Shown here: positions 8,975 through 18,019 of the stretch, piece after piece
How the letters are laid out: each line of letters begins with the position of its first letter
Numbering within the stretch: the stretch's first letter is position 1
NCBI GenBank assembly: GCA_013288335.1
Contig: JABDCC010000008.1
Coordinates: 1 to 55,915, forward strand
From: Alphaproteobacteria bacterium
Lineage (GTDB): Bacteria; Pseudomonadota; Alphaproteobacteria; Rickettsiales; JABCZZ01
DNA length: 55,915 nucleotides
Reading direction: 5' to 3'
Translations under genes and position numbers: made by a program
The notes under the pieces: model-generated
Database searches by the model: none
What the model was told of the DNA's origin: nothing
The model's input: only the letters and a program-made list of their open reading frames with translations

Positions 8975-10972
8975 TTGCATAATAACGCAATTCAAAAGTT
9001 AACGAACAATCTGAATTTTCTGCGTTTGGGTACGCTTATTGTAGCTGCTTCTTTACTGCTTGCTGGCTGTAGTACTATGGGCAGTATAGGTGAATCTTTT
9101 GATCGTATGAAATCTGGTGATGACAAACATCTGGATAATATAGATCCTTACCAGAATCTGTCGCGTGACGATTACCGACATATGAGTGCGCCAAAAAGTG
9201 ATGGCGAACCTAAATTACAGATAGATAAATCCGCGCCTCCTATTCCCAAGCTGGCCGAGATTTTGGCAGCTCCACGCCCACCTAAAATAGGTGAGACGCA
9301 AATTGTTTCCATCTCTGTAACGGACGATGTTCCGCTGAAAGATGCGTTGCTGGAGCTTGCCAAACTTGCTGATATTGACATAGAGCTCGATGCTAACATT
9401 ACCGGTGGAATAAATTTTGTCGCAAAAGATAAACCGTTTAATGAGGTAATTGATCGAATCGCAAATCTTGCAGGTCTGCGTTATACTATGAAGGGTGGCG
9501 TGCTCAGGGTTGAAATGGATACGCCTTATATACAAAGCTATCCGGTCGATTTCTTAAACGTGGATCGTGACAGTGACAGCTCTGTTATGGTCGATACAAA
9601 TCTCGCTGCTGGAAAAGGTGGCGCTCCTACTGCCGGTGGCGGTAGTAGTGGTAGTAGCTCTAGCAGCAGTACAAATGGTTCCACTTCCTCCATAAAAACC
9701 AAATCTGCCGGGGATTTCTGGAAGTCTATGGAAATAGGTGTTCAGCAAATACTGGGTTATCAGGAATCCCCTCTGGTTTCTGAGACTACTTCCCAGGCAC
9801 AGATGCTTGCTTCTTCTGTAAATACTCCCGAAAATGGCGCCGTAGCGGGTGCAGCCGCAGCGGCTCCTGTCGCGCCAAAAGCATCTGCAGCACCAGCCCC
9901 TGCCGGAGCTCCTGTTGCGGCAACGGCAACTGGGTCGGGTCCTAAATACACACTGAACAAACAAGCCGGCGTTTTGACTGTCGATGCCACAGCCAAGCAA
10001 CATGATCTTATAAAACTCTTTCTTACTGAATTGCGAAAGACCGCTTCAGCGCAGGTTCTGATTGAGGCTAAAATTATTGAGGTGGATCTTAATGACCAAT
10101 ATGCCAGCGGCATAAACTGGAGCGCCATCAGCGTAGGAGCTGGCATTGGTACTATTACCACTTCCGCAGCGATTGGGACGCCAGGGTCTCTTGCCGGTTC
10201 AACCTTTAATGATTTACAAGATGCTTTCTCGCTAACAACGAGTAATAATCCTAACAATATTTTAAATATGCTGGAGCAGTTTGGTACTGCGCGTACACTT
10301 TCAAGCCCAAGACTTCATGCGGTGAATAACCAGCTTTCGACACTCACATTTACTACCAATCATGTATATTTTACCATTCAGGTGACACCCGGAACCGTTA
10401 CGCCAGGCACAGCAGGAGGGGCGGCAACTGTGACTCCTCCGGCCTTTACTTCTACGGTCAACACCGTGCCACTTGGTATATTGATGTCAATTATGCCTTC
10501 GGTTGATTTGGATAATAATGAAGTCACTTTGTCAGTGCGTCCGACTTTAACTACTTTTATTAAAGATGTAACGGATCCGGCGTTTGATCTTGAAGCTTTG
10601 CTCACTGCCACGGGCGCTACTGCATCAGTTACTGATCCAAAAATTATATCCGCAATACTTGCCACGCATAACGAAGTGCCGGAAATTGAGGTGCGCGAAC
10701 TTGATTCTACTGTCAAACTTAAAAGTGGTCAGACCATGGTTATCGGTGGTTTAATGCAACAGGAGTCACAGAACATGGACACAGGCGTTCCATTTGTGAG
10801 TGGAATTCCAGTGGTAGGAAATATTTTTAAAAGTGTCGCAAAATCCGCTCATAACAAAGAACTTGTACTACTTATCAAGGCAACGATTGTAGATACACGT
10901 GGTTCTCTTAGCAATACGGACAAAAATATCTTCCATAAATTCTCGGATGATCCGCGTCCCGTATCTTTTTAA
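8975..10972 (+). CDS. Secretin-family outer-membrane lipoprotein (MshL/PilQ/GspD-like)
   Basis: About 665 residues from a TTG at 8975, preferred because AAAGGCAG lies a few bases upstream; a GTG at 8915 without a ribosome site would add 20. The start is a lipoprotein signal with lipobox LLAGC. Roughly residues 105-185 form an STN/N0-like domain, 210-245 a Gly/Ser linker, 287-323 an Ala/Pro linker, and 430-645 the secretin channel domain (VLIEAKIIEV, a SSPRLHAVNNQ loop, VKLKSGQTMVIGGLM, GIPVVGNIF). Secretins form outer-membrane gates for type IV pili, type II secretion or phage export. No inner-membrane platform or ATPase gene is adjacent, so the machine it serves is unknown. It heads a cluster with the next three genes. 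Confidence 0.85.
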   Translation: MHNNAIQKLTNNLNFLRLGTLIVAASLLLAGCSTMGSIGESFDRMKSGDDKHLDNIDPYQNLSRDDYRHMSAPKSDGEPKLQIDKSAPPIPKLAEILAAPRPPKIGETQIVSISVTDDVPLKDALLELAKLADIDIELDANITGGINFVAKDKPFNEVIDRIANLAGLRYTMKGGVLRVEMDTPYIQSYPVDFLNVDRDSDSSVMVDTNLAAGKGGAPTAGGGSSGSSSSSSTNGSTSSIKTKSAGDFWKSMEIGVQQILGYQESPLVSETTSQAQMLASSVNTPENGAVAGAAAAAPVAPKASAAPAPAGAPVAATATGSGPKYTLNKQAGVLTVDATAKQHDLIKLFLTELRKTASAQVLIEAKIIEVDLNDQYASGINWSAISVGAGIGTITTSAAIGTPGSLAGSTFNDLQDAFSLTTSNNPNNILNMLEQFGTARTLSSPRLHAVNNQLSTLTFTTNHVYFTIQVTPGTVTPGTAGGAATVTPPAFTSTVNTVPLGILMSIMPSVDLDNNEVTLSVRPTLTTFIKDVTDPAFDLEALLTATGATASVTDPKIISAILATHNEVPEIEVRELDSTVKLKSGQTMVIGGLMQQESQNMDTGVPFVSGIPVVGNIFKSVAKSAHNKELVLLIKATIVDTRGSLSNTDKNIFHKFSDDPRPVSF

Positions 10973-11016
10973 ATGGAAAATAACCCGGTTCCACGGGTCG
11001 AAGTAAGGCGTAATCT

Positions 11017-11781
11017 ATGTTAACTAATATTCGTTATATCTTGCTTACGGCACTGCGTGACTGGCTATTTGCTGCGCTCATGATAGGGGTGGTTGCCTGC
11101 ACGCTCGTTGCTTATATGTTGGGCAGCATCGCGCTTATTGAGACTCAGGAAATGACGCTTGCCTACACCAGTGCATCCACGCGCGTGATTATCATCGTTG
11201 GTCTTATCATATTTACCTGCTTCCATGTGCGTAGTGCGTTTGACACTAAAGAGATTGACGTTTTTCTGTCGCGCCCGATTACGCGTTCCAATCTGGTACT
11301 TTCCTACTGGCTTGGATTTTCTGCCGTTGCTTTGTTGCTCGTCATACCAACGGTTGCACTTATTGCGGTTCAAGGTGTGCTGAACTGGCACGGATTCTTT
11401 TTCTGGGCAGCGAGCTTGCTGATTGAATGTCTGCTGGTCGTGGCGATAGCGCTGTTTGCTTCCTTTACTCTCAAAAGCGCAGTAACTTCCGTGATGGCAA
11501 GTATGGGGTTCTACATATTCGCACGCATGATGGGATTTTTTGTGGCAACTTCAGAATCATCCTACATATTTGGCAAACATTGGATTAATATTGCTCTTAT
11601 TTATATGTTAAATTTTATTTCCATTATAATGCCTCGTCTCGATTTTTTCTCGAAAAGTGATTGGCTTATTTATGGAGTAAAAAATATTGAGGACTTAAAG
11701 CTATTTACCATTCAGGCTGCGGTGTATGTTCCGCTGCTTATTTTTGCTACTATCGTTGATTTCCGCCGCAAACAATTTTGA
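11017..11781 (+). CDS. ABC-2-type transporter permease (no ATPase adjacent)
   Basis: A 254-residue integral membrane protein with about six hydrophobic spans. The segment RSAFDTKEIDVFLSRPITRS, between spans two and three, and the overall layout resemble ABC-2 permeases that normally pair with an ATP-binding subunit. No ATPase gene lies in this cluster or elsewhere in the window. It follows the secretin by 44 bases, a spacer with a small hairpin (ACCCG/CGGGT), and precedes the next gene by 5 bases. The substrate is unknown. Confidence 0.7.
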   Translation: MLTNIRYILLTALRDWLFAALMIGVVACTLVAYMLGSIALIETQEMTLAYTSASTRVIIIVGLIIFTCFHVRSAFDTKEIDVFLSRPITRSNLVLSYWLGFSAVALLLVIPTVALIAVQGVLNWHGFFFWAASLLIECLLVVAIALFASFTLKSAVTSVMASMGFYIFARMMGFFVATSESSYIFGKHWINIALIYMLNFISIIMPRLDFFSKSDWLIYGVKNIEDLKLFTIQAAVYVPLLIFATIVDFRRKQF

Positions 11782-11786
11782 TATTT

Positions 11787-12482
11787 ATGAGAAAATTCTT
11801 ACGCAATTATATATTACTGATTGTTTTTGCGGGTCTTCAGCTAGGGTATTGGGATATGACCCGCCAGAAACTTCCCGATATGGGAATTGTACCCGATGTC
11901 CCTGGTAAAGTTGCTGTGAAGGCATTATCATTTGGTGACGAAGAATTTTATTTCCGCCTGCTTGCGCTTGATATTCAGAATGCCGGAGACACATTTGGAC
12001 GCTTTACCGAATTATATAAATACGATTACAAAAAACTTTATGACTGGTTTACTTTGCTCGATACACTCGATAACGAATCGGATTATATGCCATTTATAGC
12101 CAGTTATTATTATAGCCAGACCCAGCATATTCCTGATGTGCGCTATGTGGTCGATTATCTTTATAACCATTCCGCGAGCAGGCCAGCGAGAAAATATTGG
12201 TGGCTGGCACAGGCGGTGTATCTCGCGGAACATAAACTCAACGATAAAGATCTCGCGCTTAAGATGGCATTGCCACTGGAACATGCTGATAACGCACCAT
12301 TCTGGGTGCGCCAGTTGCCGGCGTTTGTGCATGAAAAGCGTGGCGAGATGGAAGATGCCGCTCGCATTATAGAAAATATTGAGGCAAACTCAAAAAACAT
12401 ACCCCCGGGCGAACTGAGGTTCATGGAATATTTTGTGAAAGAACGTACGAAGAAATTGGAAAAATTACAAACAGGTAAGTAA
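11787..12482 (+). CDS. Membrane-anchored or secreted helical (TPR-like) protein
   Basis: A 231-residue protein with an N-terminal hydrophobic segment (LRNYILLIVFAGLQLGYW) that acts as signal anchor or uncleaved signal, then an all-helical part rich in aromatic residues. Paired helices such as ARKYWWLAQAVYLAEHKLND, followed by DLALKMALPLEHA and WVRQLPAFVHEKRGEMEDAA, resemble TPR repeats. I start at the ATG at 11787 rather than the TTG at 11778 that overlaps the permease stop. With the permease 5 bases before and the regulator 1 base after, it is clearly in one operon. A periplasmic scaffold role is inference only. Confidence 0.6.
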   Translation: MRKFLRNYILLIVFAGLQLGYWDMTRQKLPDMGIVPDVPGKVAVKALSFGDEEFYFRLLALDIQNAGDTFGRFTELYKYDYKKLYDWFTLLDTLDNESDYMPFIASYYYSQTQHIPDVRYVVDYLYNHSASRPARKYWWLAQAVYLAEHKLNDKDLALKMALPLEHADNAPFWVRQLPAFVHEKRGEMEDAARIIENIEANSKNIPPGELRFMEYFVKERTKKLEKLQTGK

Positions 12483-12483
12483 G

Positions 12484-13566
12484 ATGGACACAACAATTCT
12501 TTCTTGGTATCAGGCATTGCAATTACTGGCTCTTGGGCCATGCCTTTTCATGATATTCTTTTTATGTGTTACGGCTCGCCATCCAAGCAAAGTAATTGTC
12601 CCGGCGCTTTATTTTCTCTCGCTTTCCTGCAGTTTTCTTTTGCCACTTACCGATGCGCTTGGGCTTGGTACTAGAATTCATGGCGTATTATTTATGGGTG
12701 AAAGCCTTACCCCGGCTTTAAGTTTTCTGCTGATTATACAGTTTATCACTGGCAATATACCCTCGCTTATTTACTGGAGCATTCTCGCAGTTCCGCTGGT
12801 GGGCGGTAGTTCTATTATCTATGCCATGTTAATTTCAAAAGGCGAAGTGTGCCTCGGTGATAATATATGTACTGGTGCCGTTGTATTTAAGACTCTTTAT
12901 GAAATATTCAGTGCTTCGCTTACTTTCCTGTTAACGGTCATCATCTATCACCGCCTGATGCTGGAAGTGGACAATAATTCCAGCGAACGCAAGAATAAGT
13001 ATGCACTTATTATAGCACTTATCATGCTCAATTTGAGCTTGCTTGCCATTGAGCTTTTGCAGATAAGCGGTCATGTGCAGGCCGACAGCGCAGATAATGC
13101 TATCACTGTAGTGCGCATAGGATTTATCTATCTGGTGCTGACCTCTTTCTTCCGCGTATTTGATCATTCGGTGGAAATTGATTTTGAGCGCGTTCCCACT
13201 ATCAAACCTGTTGGCCCGTCGCCGCGTGATATGCAGCTTGCAGATAATATCCGCAAACTTCTGGCGGATGATAAAATTTATCGCTCGATGGATTTAAACC
13301 GCGATAGCTTAGCGAAGAAACTGGCAGTTACTGAGAATCAGTTGTCGCGCGTGATAAACCAATGTTTTCAGCAAAACTTCAGTATGCTGGTTAATCAGCG
13401 CCGCGTTGAAGAAGCGAAGGAAAGACTCAGCAAAGAGAAAACTGCAATCACGGTCATTGCGTTTGAGGTGGGCTTTAGCAGTATTCCCTCGTTTAACCGA
13501 GTGTTTAAGGCATTCTCTGGGGTGTCGCCTACGGAATACCGCAGCAAAAATTCCGCAGGCACCTGA
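12484..13566 (+). CDS. AraC-family regulator with membrane-embedded N-terminal half
   Basis: A 360-residue protein. The first 215 residues hold about seven hydrophobic spans. The last 110 residues form an AraC-type DNA-binding domain: first helix-turn-helix around SLAKKLAVTENQLSRVIN, then the conserved second half with RVEEAKERLSKEKTAITVIA, FEVGFSSIPSFNRVFKAFSG and VSPTEYR. Such proteins probably sense a membrane or periplasmic signal and bind DNA from the membrane. It starts 1 base after the previous stop and is the last gene of the secretin cluster, so it may regulate that cluster (inference). Its stop abuts convergent panB with no spacer. Confidence 0.85.
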   Translation: MDTTILSWYQALQLLALGPCLFMIFFLCVTARHPSKVIVPALYFLSLSCSFLLPLTDALGLGTRIHGVLFMGESLTPALSFLLIIQFITGNIPSLIYWSILAVPLVGGSSIIYAMLISKGEVCLGDNICTGAVVFKTLYEIFSASLTFLLTVIIYHRLMLEVDNNSSERKNKYALIIALIMLNLSLLAIELLQISGHVQADSADNAITVVRIGFIYLVLTSFFRVFDHSVEIDFERVPTIKPVGPSPRDMQLADNIRKLLADDKIYRSMDLNRDSLAKKLAVTENQLSRVINQCFQQNFSMLVNQRRVEEAKERLSKEKTAITVIAFEVGFSSIPSFNRVFKAFSGVSPTEYRSKNSAGT

Positions 13567-14382
13567 TTACTTTTTTGTAAAACAATGCTTCAGCGTCGGG
13601 AATTTGCGCGCGCGCACTTCTTTGGCGTAAGCCTCTGCCGCTTTCTTTATCTGCTCACCTACATCGGCGAACTGCTTTACAAAACTTGGCGGTGAATCAG
13701 TAAGCCCAATCATATCTTCCGTCACTAACACTTGTCCGTCACAATCCGGTGAGGCGCCAATACCGATGGTTGGTATAGAGAGTTTTTTAGTAATCTCACG
13801 GGCCAAGCTTTCTTCGATCCCTTCAAGCACAATGGCAAATGCTCCGGCTTTTTCGACTGCCAAAGCATCTGCCAGTATTTTTTTACGTTCTTGCTCGGTT
13901 CTGCCCTGATAGCGATAGCCACCCATAGCATGCACATGCTGGGGCATGAGCGCCACATGTCCCATGACTGGTATGGCGCGCGCGGTTAAGAAAGCAATGG
14001 TCTCTGCCATCTCCACACCACCTTCGATTTTCACTGCCTGGCATCTGGTTTCTTTGATGACACGCACACAGGAATTAAATGCGGTTTCGTGCGAACCCTG
14101 ATAGCTGCCAAATGGCATGTCGACTACACACAAAGATTCGTGGGAAGATTTTACCACAGCTTTGCCATGCGCAATCATTATATCAAGTGAGACTGGCAAC
14201 GTGCTTTCCATGCCGTAGAGCACCATGCCGAGCGAATCGCCTACGAGCAATATATCCGTTTTGCCATCGAGCAGGCAGGCTATGGGTGCGGTATAAGCAG
14301 TCAGCACCACAATAGGCGTTTTACCTTTTAAGGCTTTTATATCCAGAATGGTTTTGCGTTTTTTGGGTCTGGGGTCGTGCAT
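13567..14382 (-). CDS. panB: 3-methyl-2-oxobutanoate hydroxymethyltransferase
   Basis: PanB adds a hydroxymethyl group from methylene-THF to 2-oxoisovalerate, the first committed step of pantothenate synthesis. The 271-residue protein has the family motifs [53 protein letters not shown], the catalytic region [16 protein letters not shown] and [15 protein letters not shown]. Length is normal. panC, its frequent partner, is not in the window. It ends back to back with the AraC gene. Confidence 0.96.
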   Translation of the reverse strand: MHDPRPKKRKTILDIKALKGKTPIVVLTAYTAPIACLLDGKTDILLVGDSLGMVLYGMESTLPVSLDIMIAHGKAVVKSSHESLCVVDMPFGSYQGSHETAFNSCVRVIKETRCQAVKIEGGVEMAETIAFLTARAIPVMGHVALMPQHVHAMGGYRYQGRTEQERKKILADALAVEKAGAFAIVLEGIEESLAREITKKLSIPTIGIGASPDCDGQVLVTEDMIGLTDSPPSFVKQFADVGEQIKKAAEAYAKEVRARKFPTLKHCFTKK

Positions 14383-14526
14383 GTGAAGTTTCCAAAATGA
14401 ATTTGCAAGAGAAATACCCGATATTTCCTGATCGGTACAATATAAAATTTGCCTATAGCGGTTCTTTTGAATAAGAATAAGGTAATGGAGTGAGGGGCGC
14501 AGAATTTTATATGATGATTCAATAAC

Positions 14527-15171
14527 ATGGACATAATGAAGAAACTATATTTCTTGCGTGATCGCGAAGCTTTTTACCGGTTTCTGGCAAAAATCGCCTG
14601 CCTTGCCGTTTACCAGCCTAAATATATTGGTTTTGAACAGATACCCGAAACCGGCGCTGCCATCCTCATCAGTAACCATGTTTCCTATGCGGACGGGCTG
14701 GTGATTGCCTCGGGCGTTAACCGTCCGGTGCGTTTTATTATCGATAAGGACATTTATAATGCTCCGCTTGTTCATTATTTCATGAAGTATAACCGTGCGA
14801 TTCCCATAGAGCCGACGCGTGACAGCGTGATAAAAGCGCTGGAAGAAGTCTCCAGCGGCCTTGCTAACGGTGATATTATTTGTATTTTTCCAGAAGGGCA
14901 GCTTACTTATACTGGCAGTCTTGGACGGTTTAAAACGGGCATTGAATCGATGGTAAAACGCAACCCCGTGCCGGTGTATCCGATTGCGCTTACCGGGCTT
15001 TGGGGCAGTATGTTCAGCCGCAAATATTTAGGCTCACTAAAGCGCTGGGTGCCCAAGAAATTTTCTCAGAAAGTACATGCCATATGCGGCGCGCCTATCC
15101 CTGCCGAGCTGGTATCCATAAACCGCCTGCAGGAAACCGTAATGCGGCTGAAGTATAAGGTGGGGAATTAA
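14527..15171 (+). CDS. 1-acyl-sn-glycerol-3-phosphate acyltransferase (PlsC family)
   Basis: A 214-residue acyltransferase. The HX4D motif is at residues 51-56 (HVSYAD) within [13 protein letters not shown], and the substrate-binding [18 protein letters not shown] motif follows near residue 125. The family moves acyl chains from acyl-ACP or acyl-CoA to lysophosphatidic acid at the inner membrane. The sequence resembles the acyltransferase half of Aas-like fusion proteins, so lysophospholipid reacylation is an alternative role. It stands alone, with its stop overlapping that of the convergent hydrolase (TTAA, 15168-15171). Confidence 0.85.
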   Translation: MDIMKKLYFLRDREAFYRFLAKIACLAVYQPKYIGFEQIPETGAAILISNHVSYADGLVIASGVNRPVRFIIDKDIYNAPLVHYFMKYNRAIPIEPTRDSVIKALEEVSSGLANGDIICIFPEGQLTYTGSLGRFKTGIESMVKRNPVPVYPIALTGLWGSMFSRKYLGSLKRWVPKKFSQKVHAICGAPIPAELVSINRLQETVMRLKYKVGN

Positions 15172-15983
15172 TTCGGGTTTATTAACCCATATTTCCGTGC
15201 GGCGTCTAAGAGCGGTACTAGCAATTGTTCGTTGGTGTAGTCCGTATGGTGGACATCAGGATATACCACAAATGTTTTAGGCTCATTGGCGGCAGCAAAA
15301 AGTTCACGCCCGTGACGTATGGGGATAATAGCGTCTTTTTCGCCATGAAACATGAGTAGCGGCGATTTTATATGGCTGATTTTTGCCAGCGAATAATATT
15401 TATCGCGCACCATTTTGCGCGCAAATAACAGATAGGGATATAATTCCGCGGAGCGGGTTTCTACCGAAGTGTAAGCGGCTTCCAGCACCAAAAGGGCAGG
15501 CGGGAGATCGCATGCCATCTGTATAGCAACTCCAGTGCCGAGCGATTCGCCAAAATAAATAAGCTTATCGGGTGCGATATTCATTTTATCGATTGCATAG
15601 GCAATCGCCGCACGCGCATCGTTATAAATTCCATATTCGCTTGGGCGACCTTCACTTTTGCCAAATCCGCGGTAGCTGACTGCCACCAAACCAAACCCTG
15701 CATCAACAAAACCACTGAATTTCACCGCGCGATCTGCTAAATGAAAGGCATTGCCGTGAAAATAGAGTATGGTGGGAAACCCTGCGCGTGGTGCATGTGT
15801 CCAGGTTTGGAGTTTGGTGCCATCTGAAGAGGCAAGAAAAACCTCATCGACTGTGGTAAGTCCATAAATTGCGGGTTCGGCTATCGATTTCACCGGGTGG
15901 TACATGAGTCGGCGTTGGAATATAAATGCAGCGGCGGTAATGATTAAATACGCAATCAATATATATTCAATAGTAGTCCACAT
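15168..15983 (-). CDS. Membrane-anchored alpha/beta hydrolase (ABHD13/17-like)
   Basis: A 271-residue protein with an N-terminal membrane anchor (about residues 5-24), then YHPVKSIAEPAIYGL and an alpha/beta hydrolase fold: oxyanion-loop YFHGNAF, VSYRGFGKSEGRPSE, nucleophile Ser147 in GESLG, an acid in FHGEKDAIIP, and the catalytic His in DVHHTDY. The anchor and motif order resemble the BEM46/ABHD family of serine hydrolases, whose bacterial substrates are mostly unknown. It is divergent from the prepilin peptidase. Confidence 0.85.
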   Translation of the reverse strand: MWTTIEYILIAYLIITAAAFIFQRRLMYHPVKSIAEPAIYGLTTVDEVFLASSDGTKLQTWTHAPRAGFPTILYFHGNAFHLADRAVKFSGFVDAGFGLVAVSYRGFGKSEGRPSEYGIYNDARAAIAYAIDKMNIAPDKLIYFGESLGTGVAIQMACDLPPALLVLEAAYTSVETRSAELYPYLLFARKMVRDKYYSLAKISHIKSPLLMFHGEKDAIIPIRHGRELFAAANEPKTFVVYPDVHHTDYTNEQLLVPLLDAARKYGLINPN

Positions 15984-16070
15984 AAATATTTTACTGCCGA
16001 TTAAGATTTGCCTAATTGATTATAAATCAATATTATTCTTATTAAAGGAATAATATTCGCGAGGGGATAA

Positions 16071-16634
16071 ATGCTGGTTATAAGTGTAATTCTGACCTTT
16101 CTCATTATCACGGTAATGATTACTGATATTACGCGGTTTATTATTCCCAACAAGTTTGTTTTAGTCATATTGCTGCTCTATCCGGTGATGGTGTATATCG
16201 CTCCGGTAAAGCCAGACTGGCAGTTTGCGCTTATGGTGGCGGCGGCAGCTTTTATTGTTGGGTTTATCCTTTTTGCACTTAAAGTGATGGGTGGTGGTGA
16301 TGTCAAATTACTGGCGGTTACCTCGCTCTATGTGAATCACACCGATTTTCTTGATTTTATAGTAGGCGTCGCAATATTCGGCGGTTTACTTTCCATTATA
16401 TTGATAATCATTCGTCCGCTTATCGTTTATATTTTCTCAAGACTTGGGAAATCCATAGAATCAGTACCGCGTGTACTCACAGTAAATGCACCTTTGCCGT
16501 ATGGCCTTGCTATCGGCACGGCATTCTTGGTGTTACTCTGGAGTGGCGAAATCAACGGCATAGATATTTTAGGCAATGCCAGGGACAATATGTATCTTAC
16601 CAGCCCCCACCCAGACTCTTATAAACCGCAATGA
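16071..16634 (+). CDS. A24-family prepilin peptidase (CpaA/TadV-like)
   Basis: A 187-residue membrane protein with about five spans. It has both aspartates of A24 peptidases: Asp19 in MITDITRFIIPN and Asp77 in the GGGDVKLLA motif. It lacks the N-terminal methylase domain of PilD, as expected for the short CpaA/TadV class that cleaves Flp-type or related prepilins. GAGGGG precedes the ATG. No pilin, ATPase or platform gene lies nearby; the only other pilus-like component in the window is the secretin at 8975. Its 3' end overlaps the convergent nodT-like gene by 38 bases. Confidence 0.85.
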   Translation: MLVISVILTFLIITVMITDITRFIIPNKFVLVILLLYPVMVYIAPVKPDWQFALMVAAAAFIVGFILFALKVMGGGDVKLLAVTSLYVNHTDFLDFIVGVAIFGGLLSIILIIIRPLIVYIFSRLGKSIESVPRVLTVNAPLPYGLAIGTAFLVLLWSGEINGIDILGNARDNMYLTSPHPDSYKPQ

Positions 16635-18015
16635 AATCCTGCGCTTTATTGGCATTGGAATCAGCAAGTTTCGTTTGTGCAGTATAGAGATTGCGCTCTG
16701 CGTCCAGCACGTCGGTGAATGAGGTGATTCCTGCGTTATAGCGCTGCTTTGCAATATCCACCGTGTTCTGATTTTCTGCGACCGCCTTTTCCACCAGTTC
16801 GCTATTTTCGTTTTCTTTGTTGTAAGCAGTCAATGAGCGCTCCACGTCAATGAGCGCGTTTATCACTGCTTTCTGATAAGTAATCAACGCTTCTTTCTCT
16901 TCGGCTTTAGCAGCTTTTATATTGGCTGATAACCGGCCGTAATCCAGAATAGGCCATAGCAATGTTCCGCCAAAATCCCAGGATTTACTGGTAGCGCTCA
17001 ATAGCTTGTCGGAGTTGGTGTTGAGTGTGCCAATAAACCCGGAGAGCGAAATATCCGGATACAGCTTGGCAATGGCAACGCCGTGTTTTGCAGTGCTTGC
17101 AGCAAGTTTGCGCTCGGCGACCCGGACATCCGGGCGTTTCGCGATGACTTCTGCAGGGGCTGCGATTACGAGCTTATCATCACCCGTTGGAATTGGTTTT
17201 ACTGCTGACACTATTTTATGGGCTTCACCAGGATTTTTACCGAGTAATAAATCGAGCTGGTATTCTGATTGCGCCAAAAGATTCTGGTAGGCTATCGCCT
17301 GTGATTTTACCTGCATCAGCTCCGTGGTTGCTTGTAAAAAGTCGAGCTTTGATGTGCTGCCATTCTCAAAACGCTCATTGGTAATTTTCACGGTTTCTTC
17401 TGCCGATTTCACGGTGTCATCTGCGATGGCAATCTCTGCCTGGTAACGTCGGATATCCACATAAACACGGGCAATTTCGGCAAGCATCTGCACTCTTGCA
17501 TCATCTCTGCTATATATCTCTGCCGTAAATAATGCGGTATCTGCTTCAAGAGCGCGGCGTTTGCCACCGAATAAATCAAGTTCCCAACTTGCGTCAAAAC
17601 CGGCTTCAAATGTATTAAATGGCTTAGCCAAATCAAATGGAGTGTTACCAAAAGCTATCCGGTTGGCTTGACGGTTGCCATCGGCTTTGACATCTGCTGT
17701 GGGCAGCAGATCTTCCTTCGCATACTCACGGGTGGCGCGGGCTTCTTCAATACGTGCGCCTGCAATTTTTAGATCAAAATTACCCGCTATTCCTTTATCT
17801 ATAAGCTCATCTAACACCGGGTCATTAAAATGTTTCCACCACCCTTTTTCTATTTCTGTCTTTTTATCGCTATCGGGCTGCAATTTTGCGGATAGCCAGC
17901 TTTTCGGAGTATCGGCTGATGGCGGATGATAGTCTGGTCCAACCTTGCAACTGGCGAGCAGAATGATCATTCCGCTAATGCCGCACGTCATGTAAATTTT
18001 ATATTTTTGTTTCAT
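16597..18015 (-). CDS. NodT-family outer-membrane efflux lipoprotein (TolC-like)
   Basis: A 472-residue lipoprotein with lipobox LLASC followed by KVGPDYHPP, the typical start of NodT/OprM factors. Two repeats of long coiled helices follow, with family features such as ASWELDLFGGKRRALEA, KRPDVRVAERKLAA and LNTNSDKLLS. It forms the trimeric outer-membrane duct of a tripartite pump. It is the last gene of an operon: the EmrB-like transporter stops 4 bases before its start. Confidence 0.93.
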   Translation of the reverse strand: MKQKYKIYMTCGISGMIILLASCKVGPDYHPPSADTPKSWLSAKLQPDSDKKTEIEKGWWKHFNDPVLDELIDKGIAGNFDLKIAGARIEEARATREYAKEDLLPTADVKADGNRQANRIAFGNTPFDLAKPFNTFEAGFDASWELDLFGGKRRALEADTALFTAEIYSRDDARVQMLAEIARVYVDIRRYQAEIAIADDTVKSAEETVKITNERFENGSTSKLDFLQATTELMQVKSQAIAYQNLLAQSEYQLDLLLGKNPGEAHKIVSAVKPIPTGDDKLVIAAPAEVIAKRPDVRVAERKLAASTAKHGVAIAKLYPDISLSGFIGTLNTNSDKLLSATSKSWDFGGTLLWPILDYGRLSANIKAAKAEEKEALITYQKAVINALIDVERSLTAYNKENENSELVEKAVAENQNTVDIAKQRYNAGITSFTDVLDAERNLYTAQTKLADSNANKAQDFIAVYKSLGGGW

Positions 18016-18019
18016 ATGT

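Noticed and set aside
9554-10257. Reverse frames opposite the secretin linker region
   Set aside because: Low-complexity shadows of the Gly/Ser and Ala/Pro linkers.
10983-10999. Small ACCCG/CGGGT hairpin as a terminator after the secretin gene
   Set aside because: Only 5 bp with no T-tract, so it is unlikely to stop transcription into the permease gene.
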